DNA from: Stentor coeruleus
Lineage: Eukaryota > Ciliophora > Heterotrichea > Heterotrichida > Stentoridae
Direction: 5' to 3'
Assembly: GCA_001970955.1 (NCBI GenBank)
Contig: MPUH01000435.1
Span: forward strand, 1 to 54,546
DNA length: 54,546 nt
Shown here piece by piece: positions 19,879 through 29,986 of this stretch. The translations under genes and the position numbers were made by a program. Numbering within the stretch: the first letter of the stretch is position 1; each line of letters starts with the position of its first letter. The notes beneath the pieces were generated by a model. That model was not told the origin of the DNA. It made no database searches and saw only the letters and a program-made list of their open reading frames with translations.

Positions 19879-19897
19879 CCCCAGGCATAGCCTGGGG
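19879..19897. promoter_or_regulatory. GC-rich perfect inverted repeat upstream of PTEN
   Basis: CCCCAGGC, ATA spacer, GCCTGGGG: an 8-bp perfect palindrome, 46 bp upstream of the chosen PTEN start. It is strikingly GC-rich for AT-rich flanking DNA. It could be a dimeric factor binding site or a leader hairpin; function is inference only. Confidence 0.6.
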
Positions 19898-19909
19898 GAA
19901 AATTGTAGA

Positions 19910-20994
19910 ATCTTATATTTTCATGTTGATTAATAGTTAGTTATTATTGAAATTGTAGATTTTTTTTACACTTAAGAACACTGGATTTTCTTAATTAAAA
20001 CTAAAAAGTAGGACTTTTGTCACACCTTCTTCACTTGAATGATAAATCCTAATAGTACTATAGTTTCTTCAAACTCTCCAAAGGGTATCTAAGAAGTTTT
20101 AATGGTTTAGACTGTTAGGAAATCTTATTAGTTTCATATGAAAATACTAATTTTAGGATAACCCTTAATAATATTGTCATAAAAGTATTAGTATTTTAAT
20201 ATAGAAGTAAATAAAAATCAAATGTCGTTATAAAAATCATTATAAGATCATGCAAAAATACGCATATAATCACATAAAGCATAATCAAAAAACCCTTGAT
20301 ATATAAAAAAGCTTAATATTTCGCTTAGCCACATTTCATTACCCTTCTGAACACTATAAGTTTTTAAAGCTTTCCTCTAAAAACTACCTATATTCGCCAA
20401 TAGTCTCCTGGTTATTCTTCAGCAATTACTTCCATACATGAAAATTATAATCAATAGCACTTATCCAAAATTCCAATATATTCATCTCTAAAACTAAAAT
20501 CTCAAATATCAAAAAAAGTTATAACCAAGAATGCATTCTCATCACCCAATTAATACTATTCATAAAATTCCAGAGTTTTTTTTTCATCAATGATTGAACT
20601 CTATTTACTATTTAATTATTATATCCTATATACCATAATTATAAAATAATTATATAAAACAATTACTCTAAATACCCTAATATTATTATAACACATCGAT
20701 ACAATTTATAAATATATTTCTTATTAAACCGAAAAAAAATTAGCTTTTTATATTGAAGATTTTATTCTAATTTTTTTAACTTTTGTTACTAAAGTAAAAA
20801 ATAACTTTCTATAAACACCTAAGCCTACCCAAAAAAATTACCCAAGCCTAAGCACTTATGATAATGATTTGCATAAATATTATATTCCAAATATTATCTT
20901 TCTAAAGCTATAAATTCATCTTAATCTTTAATAAACCTATTGAATCAGCTCACTTAGTGATTTTATCATTATCATTAATTATTATAATATTAAT
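19910..20994 (-). other. No intact gene; coding-like decayed sequence on minus strand
   Basis: From about 20620 down to 19960 the minus strand reads as coding-like blocks in two frames broken by stops, for example MNILEFWISAIDYNFHVWK, then LLKNNQETIGEYR, then FLEESFKNL, and further down TIRIYHSSEEGVTKVLLFSF. I recognise no family. The blocks are longer and less biased than most noncoding sequence here, but chance open stretches of this size do occur, so this is only a candidate pseudogene. Bases 20620-20994 show nothing. Confidence 0.35.
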
Positions 20995-21597
20995 TTAAAC
21001 TATTGATTTTTTTTTGGACTTGGTAGGCTTAAAAAATGTTTTAGAGTCTTTGTATAAACGATCATATACAGTTTCATGATTTGAATTAAGAGATATACCT
21101 TTATCTTGTTGAGATTTACAAGGAGTATTAATGGTTTTTGAGGAGTAGAGTAAATTTAGCTTTATCATGTTAGAGTTTTTCGACTTTTTATATTTAATTT
21201 TTTGCTTTTTGAATAAATTAAGGGAATGATGGACTTGATTGATGTTAGTTTGTGGTTTGAATGTGCAGTTTTCAAGCTCTTTGATTTGCTTTTCAAGACG
21301 GAGGAATTTGATTTTGTTTTCGGTGATTTGTTTTAAGCTGTTAAGCCGCTCAGGAAGAGGACGAGGACGCTTACGACAGGTTTTGGATGAGTTTTGGCTT
21401 AGGTTTGGGTCTGAAATATTGGATTTATGAGATGGGAAAATTTTGTGTTTGTCGAAAATTTAAAAATCAGAAGTGTTGGTGTTGGTGTTGAAAGTCTCCA
21501 AAGTCTTTTTAAAACTTCTTCACCTACACCTAGACTTAGTCATCGGCATTTGAGCCACTTCATCAACATCAACATCAACAAAATCAGTATCACTCAT
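20995..21597 (-). pseudogene. Candidate decayed gene with CTFKPQ-type motif
   Basis: The minus strand from ATG 21597 (MSDTDFVDVDVDEVAQM) to TAA 20995 is a single reading frame of 200 codons with only two stops, TGA near 21520 and TAA near 21460. The part after the second stop is about 155 codons without a stop: RKRPRPLPERLNSLKQITEN, a helix, then ENCTFKPQTN, the CxFxPxxN-type motif seen repeatedly in the 26917-28719 protein, and a basic tail. A 15-nt GT...AG string (GTGTAGGTGAAGAAG) covers the first stop but not the second. Either a pseudogene with two nonsense changes, or a shorter gene with an unrecognised start. No function assigned. Confidence 0.5.
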
Positions 21598-22714
21598 AAT
21601 TCTTATTATAAAAGAAATTCACTAAAAAAATACATTATATACAATAACCAGTAAAAAAAGTTTGCGTAATTTTATTAAAATTTATTAAAAACCTACAAAT
21701 AAGCAGTTCTTAGGGATAAAAACACCTTAAAAAATGTATATGATAATGAAAGTTCTTCATGATTTAATAAGTTGTCAATCAAGGAATCATTTTAGTAAAA
21801 TTTCAGACCAAATTTCAATTAAATCCTAATATAAAAAAAAACAAAAACGACTATAAACTTAACCATAAACAAAATAGCAAAATTAATTCTCCAACATTTA
21901 TTTATCCTCAGTAACCTTCCAATTATAAAAAATCTCTACTTGTCTATCATCATAGCATTATCATAGCCAAAAAATACTGAAAATTCACAACACCCTAGCA
22001 CCCATAACCCATATATTATCCCAATAACCCTATTCTTAACCTTATTATATTTTTTTCACTCAAAAATCAAATTCTATGCTTTTTAGTAGCAAAAGCAACC
22101 TGCTAACATTTCAGCCTATAATTTCAAAATTAATATTAAAATAATCTTATACTTCTACTCTTATACATCTAATTAGTCTGGTAATATAAATATAAGTATC
22201 ATATCTTAAATTAACCATTTCCTTATGCATAAAATTCACTATTTCTCCTTCTAAAAAAAAAGACAATACATTATTCATATAAACATAACATTCCTATAAT
22301 AATCAAACCTCTTAAATACTTTTATATTTCTAATAGGCAATTTAAATTTATACATCATAACAATTCTTTACCTTTTAATAGCCTCTTCAGCAGATAGTAT
22401 ACTTCTTATTTCTCTTAATAAAATATCTAATCCTAGTATATTCAAAGTAATAAATTTAATATTCTATTTTCCAAATCTCTCTTTTATATCCAAACTCTTC
22501 AAAATTCTACTATTAAGTTAAAAAAACACTTGTAATTACTTGAATTTAACTACATTACTAAGTTATAACTCATATATCCTATTAAGATAAAATAGAAAAA
22601 TATATATAATTTAAGTGTCGATATACTAACACACAAGACTTATAAGATAATTCAACAAAATGTCATTTCTAATCATATTAAAACTATTCCTATATAAATC
22701 ACTCATTTATATTT
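21598..22714 (-). other. No intact gene; decayed coding-like blocks on minus strand
   Basis: Between about 22505 and 22065 the minus strand carries open blocks in changing frames: LKSLDIKERF, then ITLNILGLDILLREIRSILS, RNIKVFKRFDYY, and EGEIVNFMHKEMVNLRYDTY. The first block matches the translated 94-bp repeat at 3564-3794. No family is recognised. Bases 21660-22060 show nothing coherent, and 22600-22714 is the upstream region of the next plus-strand gene, with a TATATAAA string about 25 bp before its ATG. Confidence 0.35.
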
Positions 22715-23743
22715 ATGGAAAACGATTTCAGCTTGTTTGATTTAAACAGAGAAAAGCTCCGAAGAATATTTCTCAAACTTTCAAAGAATGAAAAAAGAAT
22801 AAACTTTATAGACTTTCAGCGCTTGTGCTTAAATGGTAAACTCATACCAGTAAAAAATATATAGGCTTTTATATCTCAAAACCAGCTTAGGGCTATTGCG
22901 GCAAAGTTTGGTAATGCTTCATGTTTACCTAAGCTATTTTTGAACTTTGAGCAATTTGAGCAGTTCCTTAAAATTATATCAATTTCTAAGTCGCAGCCAC
23001 CAGCTAAAGCAGAAAAAGTCAAAGTGTTTTTTAGTTTTTTGTCACAAGGGCTGAGGACTGACTTCGCATTAAATGCAAATGAAAACACTGAAGGTATAAA
23101 CAGATCAAATACAAGCTATTCTCTAGGAAGTAACTCTGAGTTAAATGAAAGCAATAACAGTTTAGACTTAAGTATTAAAGAAGCACTAAACACATTAAAA
23201 AAAGATGTGAAAAGACCAGCAATATCCCCTTCTAGAGTTACCCTATCCCCAAGATTAGTAGGTCGTGCATATTCAAACCCATCAACCCCAAAAAATCGTA
23301 GCCATCGCGGTTCTGGTGTTGAAGCTACAGGAGCTAAAATACGTGTATCTTTATTAGACTCTCAAGGATATAGAAACTCAATAAAAGGGAAAAAAATCGG
23401 TGTTGAATTAGATGAGTTTTTAGAGACAGAAAAACTTGTTCAAAAAGAAGTTATGAGTGTAAAAGTAAATCTAAAAAGTACACCTAGAAAGCCTGAAATA
23501 AAACCTGTTTCAAGATATTCTGGGGTTAAAGTCTTAGAAAGAGGAAGAACTGTTAAAGAAGACCCAAGATTAATAAAAGAAAGACAGGCAGAAAAAGCTA
23601 TAGTAACATTGACAAACAGCATTAATAACCATAGAAAATATATTGTACATATTAGAGCAAATTGCTTTAGTGGGAAATTTATTATGGGAATGATGTTTAG
23701 GGTATGGAGACTTGCTAGTAAAAATTATGATTATAAGGTTTAA
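22715..23743 (+). CDS. Unrecognised 337-residue protein, one 15-nt intron
   Basis: The gene starts at ATG 22715 and reads MENDFSLFDLNREKLRRIFL. A 15-nt intron at 22850-22864 contains a stop; removing it joins 45 codons to 292 more in frame. The N-terminal 120 residues are helical with EF-hand-like spacing (NFIDFQRLCL and NFEQFEQFLK) but lack a complete calcium loop. The middle is Ser/Pro-rich and basic (SPSRVTLSPRLVGRAYSNP), typical of disordered cytoskeleton-binding regions. No known family recognised. The last ORF start that ignores the intron (22940) would lose 70 conserved-looking residues. Confidence 0.82.
22850..22864 (+). other. 15-nt intron
   Basis: GTAAAAAATATATAG, phase 0, after codon 45 (Pro). 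It contains an in-frame TAG at its end and is the only thing that separates the ATG exon from the long frame. Confidence 0.9.
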
Positions 23744-24942
23744 TGTGTGTATTAGTTTTAATATAAGGTATTAGTTGAGTTGGAAGATTGGTTATGGATG
23801 AAGATGCAAAGATTAGGTGTTAGGATAATTTTTTTGTAGTTGTTTTATTAGCTTTTTTTAATAATGGAATATTGTTGTTGATAGGATATAGTTTTTTTTA
23901 TCAATTCAATATCACACTTATTCTTACTAACACCCTAAAAAAATATTAATAATCTTTATTAGAACCTTTTAATCAAAACTTTTAAACTTTGCTAAGCTTA
24001 TCATATAATATTTATTATAATTTTTCTCATAAAAATGCAATGAAAGATATTGGAAGAAAGTTTTCTTATATATGTAAGAGCCTGATAAAGTACTCGTGAT
24101 ATTCAAAGTTTTTTATCCTTATTGTTCTAAAAAAGACCCCCAGCTTTTAGAATGTGTAAATTTTTTAGCTTATACATAGTGTGAAAAATAATCAATACTC
24201 AAGGATATGCAATAGAAAAGCCTAAATTTATGGTAAGATATAAAAATTATCAATCAATATTGCATACTAATATCTTGAAAAGTAAAAGCATTAATAATCA
24301 GGATTATTCTAACTGTTACAAGATAGGCATAAGATATTTTTGATTGATATAGCAAAGGCTTTCTAAGAAATTGTGGTTAGATTACAAGAAATACATGGGC
24401 TTTAATCATAATCCTCAAGAGGGATAAAACCAAATTGCTTAATACTGTTAAAAAGTATATTAATAAGTTTCAAAATGCTTCTAATAAATTACTTTAACTT
24501 TTTCGACTATAAAAATTGTAATTATTACAAAGCAAGGTTTTTTTGCTTTTATTTAACTCCAGGATGAAGCGAGGAATCAACTCACTTATAATTTCTATAT
24601 TAAAACTATACAATAAATAATTTATAAAATACAGTAAAACATAAAATTACCTTTTTTTTTAGATTTAAGATATGCTGTTTAATTGCAAAAAAGAATAGTT
24701 TTGGAAGTAGGCAAGTTTACATTTTTAATAATATCAAAAAAATACAATTTTGTTATCAACAAAAGTTATACAAAATTTTAATTCCTAATAATGAAAGTTT
24801 AATATTTTATACAAACTCATACTTTTTATAGTATATTATATGATAAAATAACTATTCTAGTAGATTTCTAAAATCAGACATAATAATTTAATTATTATTT
24901 ATATCAGGATAATCTATTAGAAATATAAGTATTTTACAGAGC
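23744..24942. other. Intergenic region, faint coding-like blocks
   Basis: 1.2 kb. Plus-strand blocks in three frames at about 24100-24500 look partly coding (for example YCSKKDPQLLECVNFLAYT, GYAIEKPKFMVRYKNYQSIL, KLLNTVKKYINKFQNASNKL) but have no start, no common frame and no family match. They could be a decayed gene or chance. The rest is AT-rich with no feature seen. Confidence 0.35.
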
Positions 24943-26664
24943 ATGGGTAATAGTAACGCCAAATCAAAGCAATTAATATTTTCGTTATTAGAAGAAAGAA
25001 ACCAAGCACAACAAGCATTAAAAGAACTTCAAGGAAAAATCGTCCAACAACAAAGCGAAATCAAGAGGCTTAAAGATTTAGCATCCAAGTATAAAGGGCT
25101 GAAAAACAGGAAAATTAAACGACTCAAAAGCGATCTTGATGTCTTACTACAAGAAATAGACTCTCATAAACGATGGAAGTCGTACCAGATAGTCAAAACC
25201 TTATTTAAAAAGTACAGGGAAATTTTTCACTGTACACTAGAATGGGGATTTAACAAATGGAAATATATACAGAAAGATCATAACTTGAAAACTATTGACA
25301 CAAACATGCAAGCAGAAGAAGAAATTCTCTTCAAAGACCTTGACATTTCTGAAGCCAAATCCTGGGACAAAAATCTAACTCAGAAAATATGGAAACAAAA
25401 CATGTTGATCCAGATATATGCAAAAAGCAGAGATGCCCCAGAAAGGAATCTACAAATCAAACAACTTATCCGATTATTTGAAGAAGTTCTTTTAAACAAA
25501 TACATGAAAGATAACCTTGACATTCAAGACAACCGTAAGCCTTTAACCTTCCCCGAATATTTCCTAGTTTTTCTCCAACAAAAGCACAATTCCTTACCCC
25601 AAGTAACCAAATCAATCCAACAAATCTTCCAATCCTTAGATATCAGCAAAGAAACTTCACAATATTTAGCTTTATTCAGTAAATTCTTACAAATGGAAAA
25701 AACTGAACCTATAGATAACTTCTTATCATTATACCTAACAAAATCTGCATTTGAATTCACAAAACTCATCAAAACCAAAGATGAAAAAACAGGCAGGGAC
25801 TTAAACGTGAATAACAAGAAAATCATGAAAGCTTCTGAAGGGGGAAATGCTTATATAAAAGATGTATTTTCTTTAATAAACCAAAAATTCCCTAGAAAAA
25901 AACTTCATTCTATAATAATAACCCTACTTCGTCCACCACATATATCAAAAGAAGATTATTTATTATTCCAAATATGTTATGAACTTCAAAGACTTGGTAT
26001 ATCTTCTGAGCAGCTTTTTGATTATGTTGATATAGAAAAGAGGAATTTTGTATCAGTGGTAAATTTGATGCAAGGGATAGAAGATTATTTAATGATTTCA
26101 ATAGTCCCAGAAAACAGTTTAGTGTTTTTAAATGCTATAAACTGTATAAACAACGATTATATAACAAAAGCGAATTTCTTATCAAAAGTTTGTATAAAAG
26201 TATATGAAAATTCTCAAGAAAGTCCAAGGTATACAATTTCTAAATGTATGTTTTTACAAGTACTTTTAGAAGTGTATATGAAAATACGTATTAAGAGTAT
26301 TTGCTATTATTTAGAAGTTTTTGATGCGCAAAGGGTTCGGGTGTTAAGATTTGATGAATTTCAAAAGATTGTTAGGGTTATTGATAGTGAATGTACTGAG
26401 GATATGATAGAATATTTGTTTAGAGAAGGATTAGGTATGCAATTAGACACTGTAGGTTTGAATAAAGAAAGTTTTGTTAAGGTTTTGATTGATAATGGCA
26501 TTGGGGATAAAGGGTTGAAGTACTTTTGTGCATATGGCCAACTTAGGTGGGAAAGCACGCCGCCTGTGGACTTTGGCGATTTGGACTTGAAAAGTATAAG
26601 TGCTGATGACTCTTTGAATTCAAGTATTAATACTAGTGATGAATATATGATCTTTACTAGTTAA
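24943..26664 (+). CDS. Unrecognised 573-residue protein, coiled coil plus EF-hand-like tail
   Basis: N terminus MGNSNAKSK fits an N-myristoylation signal. Residues about 10-75 form a strongly predicted coiled coil (AQQALKELQGKIVQQQSEIK, KNRKIKRLKSDLDVL). The remainder is helical, with EF-hand-like helix-loop-helix units lacking good calcium loops (VLRFDEFQKIVRVIDSECTE near 480-500). The C terminus is acidic and Ser-rich. The plan suggests a membrane-attached cortical or ciliary scaffold, which is inference. It lies 280 bp from the convergent gene at 26917. No internal intron is needed for the frame. Confidence 0.8.
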   Translation: MGNSNAKSKQLIFSLLEERNQAQQALKELQGKIVQQQSEIKRLKDLASKYKGLKNRKIKRLKSDLDVLLQEIDSHKRWKSYQIVKTLFKKYREIFHCTLEWGFNKWKYIQKDHNLKTIDTNMQAEEEILFKDLDISEAKSWDKNLTQKIWKQNMLIQIYAKSRDAPERNLQIKQLIRLFEEVLLNKYMKDNLDIQDNRKPLTFPEYFLVFLQQKHNSLPQVTKSIQQIFQSLDISKETSQYLALFSKFLQMEKTEPIDNFLSLYLTKSAFEFTKLIKTKDEKTGRDLNVNNKKIMKASEGGNAYIKDVFSLINQKFPRKKLHSIIITLLRPPHISKEDYLLFQICYELQRLGISSEQLFDYVDIEKRNFVSVVNLMQGIEDYLMISIVPENSLVFLNAINCINNDYITKANFLSKVCIKVYENSQESPRYTISKCMFLQVLLEVYMKIRIKSICYYLEVFDAQRVRVLRFDEFQKIVRVIDSECTEDMIEYLFREGLGMQLDTVGLNKESFVKVLIDNGIGDKGLKYFCAYGQLRWESTPPVDFGDLDLKSISADDSLNSSINTSDEYMIFTS

Positions 26665-26916
26665 AATATTTTTTTTTAATGGTTATAAGAATTAATTAGG
26701 CTTTTTGAGTAGTAATAATAATAGATATTTGTTTTTGGGAATTTAAAGGTTTGTTATTAAAGTGGGTTTAAGTTGAAGATTTTAATGATTTTGATAATTT
26801 TAATGATTTATTGGTTTTGGGTTATGATTTTGGTTAAGAAGATGGGTTGTAGATTTTGAATATGGTTTAGGATATATAAATAGATATGATATTATGTCTT
26901 ACTATCAATAGCATAA

Positions 26917-28719
26917 TTAACTATCCTTTAATAAAGGCTTAAACGTGCATTCTTGGCTGATTTTCTGTTCGTTTTCATCTCGCATTTTCTTTATTCTCAT
27001 TTCATTCATTTTAACTACCATAATTTGTCTTTCAAGAAAATCCGCAGGGAGTGTACTTCTTTTCTTCTCAGCCAAAATAGCACTTTTAGTACTAACATAT
27101 GGTGATCTTTCCGGAGCTTCCTCTTCTTTTTTACTAGGTCTTTTCAATAATATCGCTCTTTTCTCCACATCTAAAGTCTTATAAAAATCTTCCATTTTCT
27201 GACAGAATTCCTGAAGGCTAACTGGTAACTGAGATTTCTCAAGTTCTTCAAAAAACGGTGTTAATATCTTAAGAATCTGTATTTCAATACTCGATATATT
27301 AATCGAAGAAGCAGAAATAAACCCATCATAATCCGAATCCATAAGCCAAAAAAGCTTTTCATATTGTTTTATCCTAAATTCATTGTAAATCCTATCAGAA
27401 TTTTCAGTAACTTTTTTCGAAACAGAAGCTGCTTCCATGTTTTTCGTGAATTCCAGTTGAGAAATCTCAACTTCTTTTTTCCTTGAATCCTTTTGTGAGT
27501 ACAAATACTCCCATATCGGTGCAGTATTACACCTACTTAAATTTTTCCCTTTTTTCTCAATGACCTTTTTATAAGGTTTACTTCCAACATACTCTAATTC
27601 CATCCTTTCTTTTTCTTTTCTAATTTTTTCTNTTTGTGAGTACAAATACTCCCATATCGGTGCAGTATTACACCTACTTAAATTTTTCCCTTTTTTTTCA
27701 ATGACCTTTTTATAAGGTTTACTTCCAACATACTCTAATTCCATCCTTTCTTTTTCTTTTCTAATTTTTTCCAACTCTTCTTCATTAACTTTTTTCGAAT
27801 TCTCTAATCTATCTAAAAACTGTTCCGTGCTTTCAGACCTGTTTTTTTTCTTAGCATTTCTTACATCAGGTCTAAAACTCCATTGTTTTATGTCATTTTC
27901 AATGAGTTTTTGTTTTTTTTCTCTAAGTTCTTCAGCTTGATTGTATAATTCTTTATTTCTTTTTATTGGTTCTTTACTTTTAGAAGATTTGTTGATTTTT
28001 GGGGCAAATGAACATTCTTTTAAGTATTCTTGGTCGTAGTCTTCTTTGAGTTTTTTTAGTCGGTCTTGCTTTTCTTGGTTTTTTTTTAAGAGGATGTTTT
28101 CGGTTTTGTCGTAGATACGAGGGGATATTAAGCTGGAGTTGGTGTTGATTAATGGGGAGAAAGTCATATGGTGGATATCTTTTTCGAAAAGTTCTTGTTT
28201 TTTGATTTCTTTAAGTTTTTCAGCTTGTTCACGGTCTTTGACTCCTTTAGCATAGAGGTAATCCCCGTAGTTAAACCCATTTTTCTTGTTTTTTGACTGG
28301 GAGTTTAGAAGGCTCATGGATTTCGAATTCGCATTTTTGCGTAGTTGCTTATAAACAGTGCTGTATATGCTACCTTTTGATGGCGAGCACTTTGTTTCGG
28401 TTTTATTGACCCTTTGGAATCTGTTATCGTTATTTTTATTTCCAATTTTAATTGGAGACATGAATTGAGATGGGCTGTTTGAGTCAGTATCTGAAGGTTC
28501 TTTTAAATGGAGGTTATTTTTTAGTACCAATTTTGTGTTTTCAGTGATCATTGTATGTAAGTTTTTTTGAAGTGTTCGGTCTAGGCCGTATTTCGCTGCG
28601 AAATCTTGGGCTAGATAAGATGGGTCATCATGTTCATAGACAGTGATGAAATCTTGTCTCCCATCGCCAATATCGACAGTCATTACCAACAATTGCTTAC
28701 CTTTGTCTACAGAGTCCAT
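26917..28719 (-). CDS. Coiled-coil protein with FxPxx repeats and EF-hand, ciliary type
   Basis: 600 codons as written, but 47 of them are a false duplicate around the N at 27632, so the real protein is about 553 residues. The N-terminal about 60 residues look like a small ubiquitin-like fold (VMTVDIGDGRQDFITVYEHD, then YLAQDFAAKYGL). The rest is charged coiled coil punctuated by short repeats: MTFSPLIN, CSFAPKIN, WSFRPDV and CTFKPLL. A degenerate EF-hand (MDSDYDGFISASS) lies near residue 465 of the raw frame. Proteins with these repeats are common in ciliates and linked to cilia and the cytoskeleton as I recall; exact role unknown. The decayed locus at 20995-21597 has the same motif type. 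Confidence 0.82.
   Translation of the reverse strand: MDSVDKGKQLLVMTVDIGDGRQDFITVYEHDDPSYLAQDFAAKYGLDRTLQKNLHTMITENTKLVLKNNLHLKEPSDTDSNSPSQFMSPIKIGNKNNDNRFQRVNKTETKCSPSKGSIYSTVYKQLRKNANSKSMSLLNSQSKNKKNGFNYGDYLYAKGVKDREQAEKLKEIKKQELFEKDIHHMTFSPLINTNSSLISPRIYDKTENILLKKNQEKQDRLKKLKEDYDQEYLKECSFAPKINKSSKSKEPIKRNKELYNQAEELREKKQKLIENDIKQWSFRPDVRNAKKKNRSESTEQFLDRLENSKKVNEEELEKIRKEKERMELEYVGSKPYKKVIEKKGKNLSRCNTAPIWEYLYSQXEKIRKEKERMELEYVGSKPYKKVIEKKGKNLSRCNTAPIWEYLYSQKDSRKKEVEISQLEFTKNMEAASVSKKVTENSDRIYNEFRIKQYEKLFWLMDSDYDGFISASSINISSIEIQILKILTPFFEELEKSQLPVSLQEFCQKMEDFYKTLDVEKRAILLKRPSKKEEEAPERSPYVSTKSAILAEKKRSTLPADFLERQIMVVKMNEMRIKKMRDENEQKISQECTFKPLLKDS
27492..27772 (-). repeat. 139-bp duplication around N 27632 (assembly artefact)
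   Basis: Left copy 27492-27630 and right copy 27633-27771 differ by about one base (a C/T in the T-run). The step is 141 bp, a multiple of three, so the false copy stays in frame and adds 47 residues to the protein. Same pattern as the other five N positions. Confidence 0.93.
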
Positions 28720-29986
28720 ATATTATTACCATTTTTTTTAGCATTTTGATTAAAAAATGTATGTTTGGGTTGGTTAATGATAGATATAAAATTTTGTTTT
28801 GGTTTATTGATAGTGTTATAGTGTAATTATAGTATGTTTTAAGTAATATTTTAGTAAAATATATAATATGGTTAATATGATGTTTTTATAGAATTTATTA
28901 TTATAACTCCAAACTTTGAATATATATATCATTAGGTGTATCTATAGAATTTATTATAACTATGAAAAAATAATAAAAAATATATAATAATCAGTAAAAT
29001 AATAGTTTATATTTAATAACTACTTTTTTTCATTAGCTATTAATAATCTTAGAGTCATTTTTAAAGTTGATAGACTAATAAGTTCCTCAAGTTAACCTCT
29101 TCCTTAGCCTTAGGATTCCTAATCTGTTTCTTTTAAAAATCATAATAGAAATTCATAATAGTTTAAGTTCATCTAAAACTCATCATAAAATTTACGAATA
29201 TTTTATATATCAATTCTTTCAGTTTGGAAATTATTTTTCTTTCAGCTCTAGCAAGCTCTGAGTATGTTTTCTTAACTAAAATCATATATAGAGTATATAG
29301 TCCTAAAAATATTCATTTTAGATAATAATTAATCATAACTGTCATATTATATCCTAATACTGAATTCCAACTCTTAGAATATTCTGAAATAGTTTTTGAT
29401 TCTAAATAAGTTCCCTGACACACCTACTCTATCACTACTGATAATCTCAAAGTCAATAAGTGAATTTCTTATTAGTTAGATTTTTTCATCATTTTTTTAT
29501 TGTAATTTTCACATACTCCTTATATAATTTCATTACTTTTATAGCCCCTGTACTTTACCAAAAATAAATATTTAGACTTAAAGCTATATTGGAGATAAAT
29601 TTTATATATGCTTAACCATTAATTTGATGTTGTGAAAATTAAGATAGGATACTATTTGTAAGCTTATTATCTCACACTTCATTTTTAATATCATCATTTC
29701 TTCTCTAATATTTACTTTTTCTTTTATAATCCTAACAGTATTTTCTCTCATCCACACTCATGCTAAGTATTGAAAAAATATTTTCAAAAATATCTAACCG
29801 ATTATCTCAACTTTTAATTTTTTTGTTAAAATGATTTTTCTAAATATTTTCAATGTAATTTTGTTTTTAAGCTAATAAAGAAAGCTATTTTTACTATCCC
29901 TTCTTTCCAATTTGAAAAAAATCTTGTTGTTGAGTCTCATAATAAAAATTAAAGATTTAAGAGTATATTAAAATAAACACAGATTA
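28720..29986. other. Intergenic region, no recognisable gene
   Basis: 1.27 kb. The minus strand near 29560-29150 has short open blocks in different frames (for example KTYSELARAERKIISKLKEL) that I cannot assign; they may be chance. Strong AT richness near 28860-29000. No RNA gene or repeat seen. Confidence 0.4.

Noticed and set aside
21239..21654. Two plus-strand frames of 63 and 75 codons
   Set aside because: Antisense of the minus-strand decayed locus at 20995-21597, which has better protein character.
24300..24500. Reading TAA as Gln gives a plausible Gln-rich peptide, suggesting foreign DNA with another ciliate code
   Set aside because: A different frame of the same bases is more coding-like without recoding, and TAA is frequent by chance in AT-rich DNA.
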